A stretch of DNA of 64,000 nucleotides, from assembly GCA_001414485.1 (NCBI GenBank), contig LLEY01000183.1:1-64000 (forward strand), in the 5' to 3' direction. Below, one piece after another: positions 45,313-57,349 of the stretch; the stretch's first letter is position 1, and each line of letters opens with the position of its first letter. Made by a program: the position numbers and the translations under genes. This DNA is from Calycina herbarum (lineage: Eukaryota; Ascomycota; Leotiomycetes; Helotiales; Pezizellaceae). The notes under the pieces were generated by a model, which saw only the letters and a program-made list of their open reading frames with translations, did no database searches and was not told where the DNA came from.

Positions 45313-46120
45313 ATGCCTCCAAAGGACCAAAAGAAAGGTACAATCTCCTTTCTAACATATTTTTATACTCCTCATTGAGTCCGCCATGCGTGTTTGGAAG
45401 CGATCTCGAACTTTTCTCCAATTGCGAAATATGCGAAATCTTTCGGGAAACTTCACCTACACCATGTGCCAACAATAGAATGAGGGGGAAAATTGCGCAC
45501 CAGCAGCAGCAGATATTGCGAGTTCTTCAAGAGCGATTGCTGATGCGTAGGTCATTATAGGTGCTGCCACTAAGGGCAAGGCTGGCAAGCAAGCCAACTC
45601 CGCTGCTAAGTCTGCGTTGAAGGGTGTAAGTTTTGAAACCTCGGTATCCAGCTTTGAAAAGACGATGCTAACATGAGCCCAGGCATACTCCAACAAGGTC
45701 CGAAAGGTCCGCAAGTCCACCACCTTCCACCGACCAAAGACCCTCCAACTCTCCCGATCCCCAAAATACCCACGTAAATCCGTCCCTCATCAACCCCGCC
45801 TCGATGAGCACAAGGTTATCGTCCACCCTCTCAACACCGAGAGCGCCATGAAGAAGATCGAAGAGAACAACACCCTTGTCTTCATTGTCGACATCAAGGC
45901 CAACAAGAGACAAATCAAGGAGGCATTGAAGAAGCTTTATGATATCGATACCGTCAAGATCAACACTCTTATCCGGTATGTTTCAACGATCGATCCTGGA
46001 GATTGAAGATTGCGAGTACTAATATTCCCCAGACCTGATGGATCCAAGAAGGCCTTTGCCCGTCTTACTGCTGATGTTGATGCCCTTGACATTGCTGCTA
46101 CCAAGCTCGCAATTGTCTAA
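45313..46120 (+). CDS. RPL25: 60S ribosomal protein uL23 (L25)
   Basis: Four exons (45313-45337, 45561-45625, 45683-45975, 46033-46120) give 156 residues, the normal size for filamentous fungi. The N-terminal extension is Lys/Ala-rich and the core reads [18 protein letters not shown], then [38 protein letters not shown] and the end [17 protein letters not shown]. uL23 sits at the peptide exit tunnel of the large subunit and docks signal recognition particle and the nascent-chain complex. The very short first exon (8 codons) and a 223-nt first intron are typical of ribosomal protein genes. It is divergently paired with BMT2. Confidence 0.96.
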
Positions 46121-46638
46121 ATGTGTGTTTTGATGAACGGGTTGGCGCTTGTCTTGATGGGCGAGGGTTTATGATATGGTTATGGAGAATCTTCACGACA
46201 GTCTTTCGTGGCTACGAAATGACGATTGTCAACTGCATTACAACGGCGTAAAAAGAGATACATACCAAATCAAAATTGCACAAAAAGTGCTTCCTTTTCC
46301 AGCCCTAAATCTTGGTTACATTTTTGAAGATGATTTTGTGATGTTTGTTCCCTCTCTATTAATGAGAGTTGGTATTCTGAAGAGTGAAATTTCTATCTTC
46401 GTCCCATTGTTGATGCCATACTTTGTACACACGTTATCGTTGACCCATTCCTATTCATACACACCACCAGAATTACACCCTCCCATAGATTGACTGGAAG
46501 CTGCTCCATCCTTGATTCTTCCCATAGTCGATTATTTTGACCATCCAAGATAACTCCCCTTTTCCATGACGAGCCGCCAGTATTATCATACATAGGAATC
46601 ATTCCCACATCCCCCCTTCCCCAACCTTGTCGCACTCC
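46121..46638. other. Convergent 3' region between uL23 and TIM8 genes
   Basis: 518 bases holding the 3' ends of both genes. An open frame at 46176-46493 has no protein-like features and probably lies in the uL23 3' UTR. Confidence 0.5.
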
Positions 46639-47029
46639 CTATGATCCTCCTCTCATCTTGTCCAAATGCTTAATAACGGTCAAATTCGCATCCATGAATC
46701 GATCGACGCAATTCGCCGCGCAGCTCTCCTCACTCTTCTCCAATTTGCCGCTTCTAATGGTGCCGGTGACGCATTTTTTCCAGCAGACGTCTGTTAGGGA
46801 GTGGACGGCTAAAAACAATCCGTTAGTTTAGATTGCTAAAGTGATAGGAGTATATAGGCAAGTAAGGTAGGTGATAGTAGGTAGAGGGTAGGGCGCGGGA
46901 AAACATACTCTGCTGTATCCTAGCCTTCTGGCTCTCGTTGACGAGGAATTGCTGGAGCTCCGACTTGTCTTTGTCTGTGAGCTTGGAGAGGTCGATGCTT
47001 TGGTCGAGTTGGGAGGTTGATTGATCCAT
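46639..47029 (-). CDS. TIM8: Mitochondrial intermembrane-space chaperone Tim8
   Basis: Two exons on the minus strand (47029-46909 and 46808-46639) give 96 residues. The small-Tim twin CX3C signature is complete in exon 2: CWKKC and, 15 residues after it, CAANC. The helix before it ([24 protein letters not shown]) is assembled across the splice. Tim8 forms a hexamer with Tim13 in the intermembrane space and escorts hydrophobic precursors such as Tim23 to the inner membrane; cysteines are oxidised by the Mia40 relay. No presequence is expected, and none is seen. It is divergent from the MBP1-type gene. Confidence 0.95.
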
Positions 47030-48073
47030 TTTGTTTAGTGGTGTTTGGTAGCTTGGGGGAGATATCGTCGCGCTGGTTGGCCTTTGAAGCTGTATATTTT
47101 GACAAATTTGGGTGGATAGGGATCTAGCCTTTTTGAGGTGTGGCGTTGGGGCAGAAAGTATTGTGGCTGGAGGGGACACCGCTTTGCTGGCTACGCTCTA
47201 CCACCACATTACAGTATATTTCAAGACCAAATAAAGTCGTAAAAATTCAATATAAATTTAAATAGATGCTAGAGCTATTTTAAGAAGTAAATAAAGTATT
47301 ACAAGTTTTCAACAAGTGGTTGTGGCATGCTTTTTCTTAAATAACTGGTGGAAGTGAAAACTACGGAGACAGAAATCAGTTGAATAAATTTGTAAAGTTT
47401 TAGAAGAAATATTGAAGTTTAGAATGCACTACTTAGCCCTATTCCGAAGTTCTGTCAATTTTCATGTTTTGTGTTTTGGTTGGATTTGGTGTTCATTGCT
47501 CTGGTGTGAGTAGCTTTCGTTGTTTTAACTTTTAGGATACTCTGAAATATTGACCGAACCATTTAGAATAATAGATATTTGGAACAATCGACTCCCAAAT
47601 CATCTAGGTTAACACTTTGAATGTTACTGCCCCTTTGAACGTCTACTAGGAGGTGCCTCAAAACAGCGTTTTCTCTCTCTCTAAACTTTGATAAAGACCA
47701 CGAAGACTTGTTGGCGAAAGGGTCGCGTCATCTCCCGCCAACACAGAATCCGGCCCAATCACACTGGACCATACTTGCTGGCGGGCAAAGCACTTCACGG
47801 GTGCTTTACGCGATCTCCCTTCAACGACACGTCTCTACACGTTTTCCCACCTTGTCCTGTCTGAAGCAGCGCGTTGCTTTGGTCGCATCGTTGCCATTGA
47901 CTGCAGAGCAGATTGGGTTCCCCCCCTTTGGTCTGAATCCCGTTGACGGCCTTCCCTAATCCTCATCATTTAATTGTTCTAGCGCGCCATCCTTCCTCGC
48001 CTCGGTCCTCGGTGACGCGATATCGAGACAAATCTCCCTCCATTTGTGCGCACTATCTTCAACCTCAACCCTT
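47030..48073. promoter_or_regulatory. Divergent promoter of TIM8 and MBP1-type gene with ACGCGA sites
   Basis: 1,044 bases between start codons. Three ACGCGA words lie within 350 bases of the MBP1-type start: 47723-47728 (minus), 47808-47813 (plus) and 48015-48020 (plus). ACGCG is the core of MBF sites, so self-regulation is possible. The rest is AT-rich near 47220-47600 without gene content. Confidence 0.45.
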
Positions 48074-50823
48074 ATGTCGACAATCACACCAAACCTTCAT
48101 CCTCTCTCAAATACCTCGTCGTCGCGACAAAATAATCTCAATCGCACTACCTCCTTCCTCGGTGGTGCGCAAGGGGAGCAGGAGTGGAATCAGACTCGGC
48201 CGTCGACTATACAGATGTCTTTCAACATGAGCCAGGGTTCGCAGGGCGGTGGCATGATGATGCAGCCAGGACAACCATTTAGAACCGATGGTAATAACCA
48301 ACCGGCACGAGCTGCTCCAGCACCACCACAAATATACTCTGTGAGTTCATCAAAGGAGTTGCGGTTTTCTTTCGGTTATCTTTGTGAAGTTGCAATCGCT
48401 AATGTTTTTCGGATAGGCGGTTTACTCAGGGGTAGATGTTTATGAGATGGAGGTCAATAAAATTGCTGTAATGCGCCGACGTAAAGACAGCTGGCTCAAT
48501 GCGACTCAGATTTTAAAAGTGGCAGGCATCGAGAAGGGCAAGCGTACAAAAGTGTTGGAGAAGGAGATTTTGATAGGGGAACACGAGAAAGTACAAGGTG
48601 GTTATGGAAAGTACCAAGGTACTTGGATCATGTTTGATAGAGGCTTGGAATTCTGCAGACAATATGGAGTTGAGGATCTCTTGCGACCTCTGTTAACCTA
48701 CGACATGGGACAAGATGGTGGAATTGCTGGACGAGGTGGACACGATACTCCTACGAAGGAACAAGCTATGGCAGCCCAGCGAAAACGACTCTATAATTCA
48801 GGCGCAGAGAATCGATCGGGGAACCAATCTGGGACTTTCTTCAAAAACATTTCTAGCACCGCTTCTCATGCCGTCGCTGCTATCAGCAAGGCTCGATTCG
48901 ATTCACCAGTTCCCCGAATCAGAAATGGTGCCAATTCGGGACACCCACCGAGCTTTAGTCGACAGTCGTCTCAGCAAAATCTTGCATCACAAGAATCGGC
49001 GTACCCCGGTGGATCGCAACAAAGCACACAAAGCTTTCTATCAAATGATGGTTACTTACCTAATGGTCCGGATTCAGCCTATACCACTCAATACACACAA
49101 CCGGGACAAGGCGATAATCGAAACGGGGATATTGACGAACCTCCGCGAAAGAGAATGCGAGCTACACCGGGTGACCTTGAACAACACCAGATGGATGGCT
49201 ATTATGATTTGTCCATGCGGGAACCCACACCTACAGAACCCAACGAGTCCTTCCTCTACCACAACTCACAGCTGGCACAAGGCGAGGAGCCTTCGATACT
49301 TCCACCTTTGCCTGGTAATGCAATCCAAAAATTAGAGCAGAAGAAGTCGCTCCTTCTATCTCTCTTTATGGATCATGGGCAAAATGATTTCAGCAAGCAT
49401 GAAGTTTTCCTTAACATGTCTCCTCAGGATCTGGATACGCCAATTGACAATTCTGCGAATACCGCTTTGATCTGGGCTGCGACACTTGCTCGTCTGCCAC
49501 TTTTGAAAGCCTTGATCGCCCGTGGTGCAAGTATTTACAGAGTCAATCGGGCTGGAGAAACAGCATTGATGCGCGCTTGTAGTGTCACCAACAATCTCGA
49601 CATGGGCAGCTTCCCGGATCTTCTCGAATTGCTTGGACCTACTATCGAATTTACCGATCAGCGATATCGAACAGTACTTCATCACATTGCAGTTACTTCG
49701 GCCGTCAAAGGACGAAGCTCTGCCACCAAATACTACCTTGAATCGCTCCTTGAATTTGTCGTTCGTGCGGGAACCGCTCCAAATAGTCAGCAATCGAACT
49801 CTTTCAATGGCAATGCTCCTTCGCAGCACACAATGAATCTAGGCCGTTTCATGTCGGAGGTAGTAAATATTCAGGATAAATCGGGCGATACTGCCTTGAA
49901 TAATGCAGCTCGTATTGGAAACAGAAGTATCATCAGTCAACTTTTGGAGGTTGGTGCGAATCCAGAAATCAAGAACCGCTCAGGTCTCTGTCCGCATGAT
50001 TTTGGTGTGGGGGAGAGTTCGGGTAATGCAGATATAGGTTCTGGCCGTATACCAGCACCTGAGAAGTTTACCTCGAGAACAAATCAAACCAGTAATGAGA
50101 TTATCTCTTGTAAGTATGCCGATCCTTATCTTTTATACACCTCTAATTTCTATAGCAATATCCTCCCTTGTCACGGACGTCTCGCAGGAATTTACCAACG
50201 AATTGGATAAGAGACAGGCCCGGATTGATGCACTTCATGCTCAACTACGAGAACAATCAGCACTTCTTGGAGAACAACGTCGACGTAGAGAAATGATCGA
50301 AGCTCAGGCCAAGGAGCAGCAAGCTCAAAAGCACAAGTTTGCCAACCTAACCAGAGCCGTTCAACAAGAACGATCTCGACTTCGACAAATGCAACAGGAG
50401 ATGAGTCAAAACCAACAAAACATCGATATGCGACTAGGCGATGCCGACAAATCACTCTCCATTCCCAGTCTTCCTTCGAACGTCCTGGCAAACGTCAGTT
50501 CGAATCCTCACCAACCTCTTCCCCCTCTCGACAAAGCACAGCGCCAATTACTAAACTCCCTTCCACCTGCTCATGTCCTACGAGCTCGCATCAGCGCATA
50601 CCAGGCCAACAACCAAGATTTAGAGCAAGATGTGAGAGATCTTCAGAGTAAGAGCTCGGAACTTGCGAATAAGTATCGGAAGGTTGTTGGGCTTTGTACG
50701 GGAACGCCGGTGGAGAAGGTGGATCAGGTTGCGCCGAAGCTCTTGAGGGCTATTGAGAGTGAACCTAATGTTGATCTGAGACGGATTCGGGAGTTTCTTA
50801 CGAGGGTTGAGGTTCCTTCGTGA
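48074..50823 (+). CDS. MBP1: APSES/ankyrin cell-cycle transcription factor, MBP1 type
   Basis: Three exons (48074-48340, 48417-50109, 50156-50823) give 875 residues. After a disordered leader, the KilA-N/APSES DNA-binding domain begins at about residue 90 (AVYSGVDVYEMEVNKIAVMRR in two parts, then DSWLNATQILKVAGI and GTWIMFDRGLEFC). A basic PPRKRMR segment (about 322) may be a nuclear signal. Ankyrin repeats follow (NSANTALIWAATLARLPLLK, then DKSGDTALNNAARIGNRSII), and the C terminus is a long coiled coil and helical tail used for Swi6 pairing in yeast. MBF factors drive G1/S genes, including DNA replication and repair. Intron 2 splits a Ser codon. The gene symbol is by family; assignment as Mbp1 versus Swi4/Swi6 rests on having the APSES domain plus ankyrins. 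Confidence 0.9.
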
Positions 50824-51731
50824 TGGATAATTATGAGCGAGAGTCTGCATATTGGGAGATACCCTCTTTTTTGCATCCATCTTATTTGATGGTGGCGTTT
50901 TTTTGCTGTGGGGGTGGCATTTTCAAAATTGGGGGAGGCATTTGCATCTGGGAGGTGTTCTTTTTTACTTGTTACTCTGCATACCCCCTGTTTATGGGTC
51001 TTGATGTGGATTAAGTGGATTAAGTGGATGATGGATGGGATGATGGGATTTTTCTGATGATTGCGAGTGTATAATGGCATACATATTGTGGACCTTTTAT
51101 TATTTGACATGCGGTGGCGTGTTTTGTGAATAGGGATGATGATGGAAGATGCTAGTGAGGGGTACAGTTCACTTAGTAATGAATAAAAATACATCGAGTC
51201 ATTTTTCCTTCGTTTATGACTACTTTTTTTGGCTTGCGATGTTTGTGAGTTGTCTAGAATTGCGCGTTGTGTCAAGTTAGCTTCTTTTAGGTTGGAAGTA
51301 GTTTGGGGCTAGTCGCCTGGTGTGTGCTTGTCGTATGTTAGACGCTGTAATGAAAGCGATATCATTAGGAAAGATTATTGTGATCTTTCAGAGATATCAC
51401 GACAGTTGAAAGCACATCTTTCCTCTATGCCTGTTTTCGTTTTGATCCGTCGAGTGTTATTTTCCCTTTTACTTCTCCATGTCAAAGCTAGTTGGTAAAT
51501 TAATGGTTTTCGGGTTGGCGTGAAATGCTTTACTTAGTTGTTCTTAGCGTACAGTTTGGCGTCCCAGTTGGATTTATGATGTTGAAATTGGGGGGTATGA
51601 ACTTCCTGGGCCCGGGAGGCCTTCTTCTGCTGTCAAGGATATTTAACAACTCAATTCGACTTCTGAAATTTATCAAGAAACCCTACTTCGAATTTGTACC
51701 ACCATCAAACAACAAAACCAAAAAAACAAAA
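50824..51731. other. Intergenic region
   Basis: 3' end of the MBP1-type gene and promoter of the secreted-protein gene. Repeated GGATTAAGT near 51009-51028. No gene seen. Confidence 0.5.
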
Positions 51732-52442
51732 ATGCGTATCCAACCACTCCTCCTCCTCGCCGCTCTCCCCCTCTCCCTCGCTTCCACGAACGCAAACACA
51801 GAAAATGACGACCCATGCCTCGGCGCTTTCTGCATCGCGCCAGAGCACCAAAAAAGGGGTGATCCAACCTCCCTAGACGACGTGATCAAAACGGGGCCCG
51901 GTGTTGTGGATGGTTTCCTTAGAAACATTGTTGGGGAGAGACGTATTGCTTGGTTTATGGGAGGGAATAGTGATGAGGGGGTCTATGTTGAGCTTGATAA
52001 GGAGGTAAATGCTACGGATGTGAAAAATTATCATCCGGGTGCTGTGGAGGGTCAAACTGAGGGTAGTATTGGGAGGGAGAATCCTATTGTTGAGGCCAAA
52101 GAGATGCAGAGTTGGAATATGAGGAATGGGAATCGCAGCACCGAAAACAAGGGCCTTGGGAACCTTGGGAACCTTGGGAAGCGAATGATTACTGAGGATA
52201 ATCCAATTTGTCAAGTCTTCTCCTGGGATGGGCGACAGGGTGGGTGCACATTTTTAACGGGTAGTATGGCGACGGGAATTTGTAGGATGAAGGCGGATAG
52301 AATTGGCCCTTTTGTGAAATGGAAGGATGGAGATTGTGCGGAGGTCGTTGTTGGTCATAGGAGTGATGATGTTAGTGGAGTTTGGGGTGGTTGTGAGATA
52401 AGGCGGGCGTGGATGATTGAGGGGGAGTGTCGGACTCGTTGA
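51732..52442 (+). CDS. Predicted secreted protein with eight cysteines
   Basis: Intronless, 236 residues from the ATG at 51732, which starts a clear signal peptide (MRIQPLLLLAALPLSLAS, cleavage near residue 17-20). The open frame extends upstream but lacks a signal. After the signal there are eight cysteines: two near the N terminus (DPCLGAFC) and six in the last 75 residues, compatible with disulfides. Lys-Arg pairs occur at about residues 40 and 155, possible Kex2-type processing sites. A GLGNLGNLG stretch comes from a short 9-bp tandem repeat (52158-52180). I do not recognise a family. It could be a secreted effector-like or cell-wall protein; this is inference from size and cysteine content. 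Confidence 0.75.
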   Translation: MRIQPLLLLAALPLSLASTNANTENDDPCLGAFCIAPEHQKRGDPTSLDDVIKTGPGVVDGFLRNIVGERRIAWFMGGNSDEGVYVELDKEVNATDVKNYHPGAVEGQTEGSIGRENPIVEAKEMQSWNMRNGNRSTENKGLGNLGNLGKRMITEDNPICQVFSWDGRQGGCTFLTGSMATGICRMKADRIGPFVKWKDGDCAEVVVGHRSDDVSGVWGGCEIRRAWMIEGECRTR

Positions 52443-53111
52443 GGTGGTGAGGGATGGATGTCGTAGTTTGGGGGCGATTTAATTGATACCTATGGGCTCT
52501 TCTTATTTTGGGTGTTTGCTTTGCTTTTCTGAGTAATTGGTTGAGGTGTTTAGGTGTTTGGGTTCTCTCTTCAGGTGTAAGGGAATTACTTAAATATGGG
52601 ACCTCGATGGCACAACCTTCAGAATTAAATCTTCAACCCTATTTTTTCAATGCCTCTGGACATCAGCCATTTCTGCCCTTTTCTCAATCCAACTTTGACA
52701 CTCAATTGTACTTCAACACTCTTACTAAAAAAAAGGGGGAGGGTGATGTTTGTCAAGGCATGATAGTGTAAATTCTCTGTTTTGAGAAACCAGAGGCTGG
52801 ATGGGGACTTCAAGTTATTTCATCGGGCAGGAAGATTTATTTCTACGCGGCAATCAAAGCAGAGTCCAGTGTCAGCTTGTGAACACAAAGGCACTCTCTG
52901 TTGGGAACTCAAGTGCCACTCATAATCATCGAGCGCCTGTTGTGAAGCTCTTAGAGTGACAAAAAAAATGGAAGCGAGAATATAAAAATCTAAAATTTCA
53001 TTCTCCCTCGAATAAATCAAGGTCTATTCACACCTCCATTATACTCCACCGCTTGCTCCATTGCCCATCTAGAAATAAAGTAAAAAGTAAAAGGAAAAAT
53101 TACAAAAAAGA
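52443..53111. other. Intergenic region
   Basis: No gene supported. AT-rich toward the tRNA terminator. Confidence 0.5.
53104..53109 (-). terminator. RNA polymerase III terminator
   Basis: Run of six T on the minus strand, two bases after the tRNA 3' end. Confidence 0.85.
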
Positions 53112-53183
53112 TAGCAATGCTCGGTTTCGATCCGAGGACCTCCGGGTTATGAGCCCGGCGCGCTTCCACTGCGCCACATTGCT
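53112..53183 (-). tRNA. Initiator tRNA-Met (CAU)
   Basis: 72-nt intronless cloverleaf on the minus strand. Acceptor stem AGCAATG pairs with CATTGCT. The anticodon stem GGG/CCC holds loop CTCATAA with CAT. Eukaryotic initiator marks are present: A1-U72 as first pair, three G-C pairs in the anticodon stem, and the T loop ATCGAAA with A54 and A60. The internal A box (TGGCGCAGTGG) and B box (GGATCGAAACC) are intact. It closely resembles yeast initiator tRNA outside the acceptor stem. Confidence 0.95.
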
Positions 53184-54417
53184 TGTTATCCTCCAATCTT
53201 TTGATTGGATGGGAGCAGATTTCTTTTTTGGACACACGTTGCTTTGAAATATTAATGGTGTGGGTAGACCTTTTAAAAGCGGGGCCCGAGAATGGGCCGC
53301 TTTGAGGAAACCACTTATTGAACTTTGGAGCTCTAAATTTAGGTGGGGAGTTTTTAGTGGAGAGGATTGGTAGCGACGGAATGTGTGGAGAGGCCGATAA
53401 GTGGAAGATTTTTTGGATTCTTAGTACTATGGAATGTGATATTGGTTTATAATAGTCTTCAACTAAATAATAAATTGCGTTCCCTAAAAGAACACTTCTA
53501 ATCAGCTTAGTAGTTGTGAAAACTCAGCGTTGAACAGTTCAAAAGCTGACACTTACTTTCAATGTGGAGCTTCAGGATGTTCATCAAATTCCAACTTTCC
53601 AAAGCAACGCTTTAGATAGTCTCATTCCATCGCAATTTACAAACACATTGCTCCTTAAATTAGTCTTGGAGTAACGAAAAGCAGAATAGAGGTCTTCTAG
53701 TTAAGTGAAAAGAAAATTATATATTTCGTTATCATACAAAAGCGGCACTTCCCTCAAAGCTAGTCAGCGCTATTTGAGAAAACACACTTGCTTAGTTTGT
53801 ATACTCTTCTTAGTACCTTCGTAAGTTTATATATTCTTACTTGCTCTCTCTTCTTTTTCGTGTATTTACGAAGATAAGCATTTGGGATATCCTATAGCAT
53901 ATCTGCAAATAACATAAAAAATGATCTAGGATTCTAGAGAAACCTATTTGACCGGTGGACAACATTCAGTAATAGAAGGGGGGAATTTTACTTATAACAA
54001 GTAACTCAATTCAAAGTAATAGCTCCTCCAAGACCAATTGAAAGAATAGTGACTAGTGTATACAAATGAGAAGAGAAGCATACCTGAACGCATGGCACTA
54101 TTATTTAGCTATACAGGAACAATAAAGCAGTTTCAGCTTAGAGAAAAACTGTACTCTAACAAGTTTTAATATTCTGTCATTCAGTGATAATTATTGATTT
54201 TATAAATTATCCAACTTTGGTAGTGAAATAAAGTAATCAAGACACTGTTACAGCGATTAACCTAATTGTGGCTCCCGCTTACTATGACATACATAGTGTA
54301 ACATCGAGTCAAATATTTCTTTCTTCCAAATCAGATGGAAAAAAGAAGTAATTAAGTAAGAGTTACTACAATGAACGACATTATAGCTTATCTTAAATTA
54401 CGATACTCAACGGGAAA

Positions 54418-54502
54418 TGATTAGATTAGATTAGATTAATAGCCATTAATCTAATATAATCAAGGGTTTTTAAGTGTTAATCAAAATCTAATCTAATCTA
54501 AT
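54418..54502. repeat. Inverted TTAGAT/ATCTAA repeat
   Basis: Three TTAGAT units (about 54421-54438) face three ATCTAA units (about 54487-54502) across a loop of about 48 bases, so the two arms could pair as a hairpin. Confidence 0.75.
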
Positions 54503-54509
54503 TATATTA

Positions 54510-54842
54510 ATCAGATTAATAATTGATTAATTGATTAATATATACACGTGACCGGGCCGAAGGTATCGGATATCGGCCTTAAGGCTCGGAGTGGTGTCGG
54601 AGTAGTGTTCCGGGACGCCGGGTGCTTAAGCGAGAGCTCCTGAGTACTTTATTTACTACGTAGCTTCTTTAATTATAGTCTTAATAAACTAGTTATTAAT
54701 TATATAATAATAAATATATAATCTTATTATATCTAATTAGTAATATTACTAGTTATTAGCTTTATAAGCCTTATAAATGCTTATATATATGTACTGATTA
54801 ATTATATTAATCTGATTTAATCAGATTAATAATCGATTAATA
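54510..54842. repeat. Short direct repeats flanking a 280-bp segment
   Basis: A 23-bp unit at 54510-54532 recurs at 54818-54840 with a single T/C difference; both are preceded by ATTATATTAATC. They bracket AT-rich DNA with a GC-rich core, suggesting a small decayed mobile element. Confidence 0.6.
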
Positions 54843-55326
54843 AAGTAATTCTTTCCCACGCTGATTTGAATTATGAAGTTATTTTAAGGTGCGAGTGAAG
54901 GTATTATATTGTCTTGTTTCACAAAGTATAGTTAAGCCAAAAGAACTTCTAATAAAATCAAATAAATTGAATGTTTTCTACTAGTCTGTAAAATTATTGT
55001 AATTTCGATTATATGAAACATATCGACAAGTAAATATATATTAGGAAGAACTTATGATAATTATGCTAGGTATAAAGGGTGTGAAGTGACTCTATTACTC
55101 CAAGTAAATAGAACATCTTAATGAAGTGAATAATTTATCTTGCCTACTAACCTCCCGTGCAAGATCATCACCTAAGCGATCACGTTTCCCTCATCTCCAA
55201 TTTGACCTCCAAATTCTTACCAACAAAGCTTCAGTGTGTGTCAGCCAGTTCTCCCGGGAGAAAACGGAAACAATCATAGACGTCAGAAGCAAGAGTGTTT
55301 GCTGCTGAAACACGTGTAAAGACTTA

Positions 55327-57349
55327 CTAGGTAAGTAAAAGATCTATCCATTTCATGTCATCATCTGTGGTATCATAGATTTCCATCTTGAACTTTCTGA
55401 AAAGATTCCCGAGCAAGACATACATCTCGCAAAGAGCAAGACTATTTCTGTCAGCACTCCCCGCATCGAGGGAACTATTGTACTCACTCTTTACCAAGAC
55501 ACTGCCTTGTTCCGCGATAAAAACTGGTCATGTATTTATCGAGGCGTGCTGAGTCGGGTTCCAACCACCTCTCAGGGCTAAATTGGTCAGGGTTCGGCCA
55601 AAGATTTTGGTGGCGATTGAGAAGATAAGAAGAAGTAACGAGGATGGTCTAGAAATACGGTGGTTAGAGCAGAGTTGCACCATTTTTTTTAAAAAAAAAT
55701 ATAACCAAAAGCTTTTCACACATACATTTGGTGGTAAGTGATGACCATACAGATCATATCCCTCAGGGGGCACTAATCGCGGGGCTCGACCTGGGAGCGG
55801 ATTGCTAAACCTGAGGATTTCTTTGATGACAGCCGACTGGGAACATGTCAGTGAAGGGAGTTGAAAGTCTTGTTCTCAATTTTCTGTACTTACTAGATAT
55901 GGAAGTCTCTTCGCTTTATCATAAGTTATTTCGTCCTCGTGCCGAGGGAAATTAGTGATAATTTCGGAGCTCAGCTTCTCATCCACAGCCGGGTTCTTGA
56001 GTATTTGGTAAATACCGGAGATCATGGCATTGGAGGTCGTATCATTTCCCGCTGACAACAACATGATGACTTCTTCCGCAAGTTGACTAGCATTTAAGAT
56101 ACTATGATCTTTTGCGGACGATGGGTCAACAAGCGTATCAATAACAATAGACTTGTTGAAATCATTCTGCTTTGTCCGTTTTTCTGTTTTCCCGACGACA
56201 GGGACATTGCGGTCTTGCAGGTAATTGTCGATGAGCTTTGTACATTTCTGTGTAGCATGCATGTTAGCAAGGAGATGAACAATACGAATTTTTGAATTGT
56301 GTACTTTTTTGAATTCCATTAGCGGGATAGGGAACAAGCTTTCAGAAAGCCACTCCGGCAAAGATAGTGATAATCTTGTCAAGTTTGGGAAGGTTGTAGC
56401 TGGCCAGCCCATTTCAAATGTGTTGTGAAGATATTCAATGAACTGATTTCGAAAAGCAGGATCCTGGATACAACCCAATTCTTTCCCAAAGACAATTTTA
56501 GAAATAACATCCATGGTGAAGGCTTTAGTGCTAGTAAATATGTTCACTGGCTTACGCTCTTCAGCGAAAGTCTCAAAACGTGTCAGCAGCAAATCAACGT
56601 TTTCTTTCACCATCGGTGCCAATTCCTGTACTCGAGACGGGGAAAAGGCGGGTGTCAAGACCAAACGTCTGATTCGGTGTTTCCTGTAGCAAATCAGCAG
56701 TGTTCCTTTGTTGGTCAGAGAATCTTCAGAGAAGCTGGGAGGAGAACCTCATCCCAGGCACCCAAAACAGGAAAAAGCTTCACTTACACTGGATCTGTTT
56801 CACCAATGGAAGTGCCTGGAAATGTTATAAAATCATAGAAGCTTGATTCCTTCGTGAATCGCGATCCAATTTTAGTCATGTCTTGGAAAACATCTGGATC
56901 GTTTATGTGGAGCTCGTTCGGTGCAATTCGGACAATAGGGCCTGGATAATTTGATCAGCAAAACAGGCAACTTTTAATTTCAGGGTTTCAATCGTAATAC
57001 GAACCCAGTTTAGCATGCTGTCTCTCGATCTCGAATATGAGTTTTCCCTTTTGATGAAAATTCCAGTACCACTCGTACCTATTTTTGTAAGTACAAAAAA
57101 GTTGAATAATGGAGAATATTTGATCAAAAATGGTGTAACAAACCATGGCTTCGAAACAGCAGCAACAAGTGGGCCAGGATAGCGTGATAATGGGTGGAAA
57201 CAAACACGATAGAAAGCTCGAGCGAACCAGAAACAAAGGTATAACTCGCCACAGGCGAGAAATGCTTGGAAGAGGCGAATAGTGGTGGCACTTTGCTGGA
57301 AATAGTTCCACCAAGCAAATATCAAGCTCCCAGGGTTGTTTGTAAACAT
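55327..57349 (-). CDS. Cytochrome P450 monooxygenase (trichodiene oxygenase-like class)
   Basis: Seven exons on the minus strand (57349-57144, 57078-57005, 56941-56788, 56683-55894, 55836-55726, 55648-55488, 55441-55327) give 536 residues. It has an N-terminal anchor (about 25-45), then HPLSRYPGPLVAAVSKPW, I-helix AGNDTTSN, K-helix ExxR in KEILRFS, the PERW motif and the haem loop FYRGTRQCLGKDLA with Cys near 495. The pattern VPPEGYDLYGHHLPPNT resembles the CYP58-like group that includes trichodiene oxygenase. All junctions keep phase; the last intron (46 nt) is chosen because it gives GKDLALCE. It heads a group of oxidoreductase genes next to an AT-rich island, consistent with secondary metabolism. 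Substrate unknown. Confidence 0.9.

Larger units (their letters stand above)
53184..55326. other. AT-rich gene-free island
   Basis: About 2.1 kb with no coding or RNA gene. Dense TA steps and stop codons suggest RIP-decayed repeat DNA. It includes the palindromic and direct-repeat block at 54418-54842, which surrounds a GC-richer core at about 54548-54645. Confidence 0.65.

Noticed and set aside
45338..45560. Possible snoRNA in the first uL23 intron
   Set aside because: A near C-box (TGATG) occurs, but no properly placed D box or terminal stem is present.
46176..46493. Plus-strand open frame after uL23
   Set aside because: Lies in the expected 3' UTR and lacks protein-like features.
56094..56295. 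Open frames overlapping the P450 on the other strand or frame
   Set aside because: Shadows of the P450 coding sequence.
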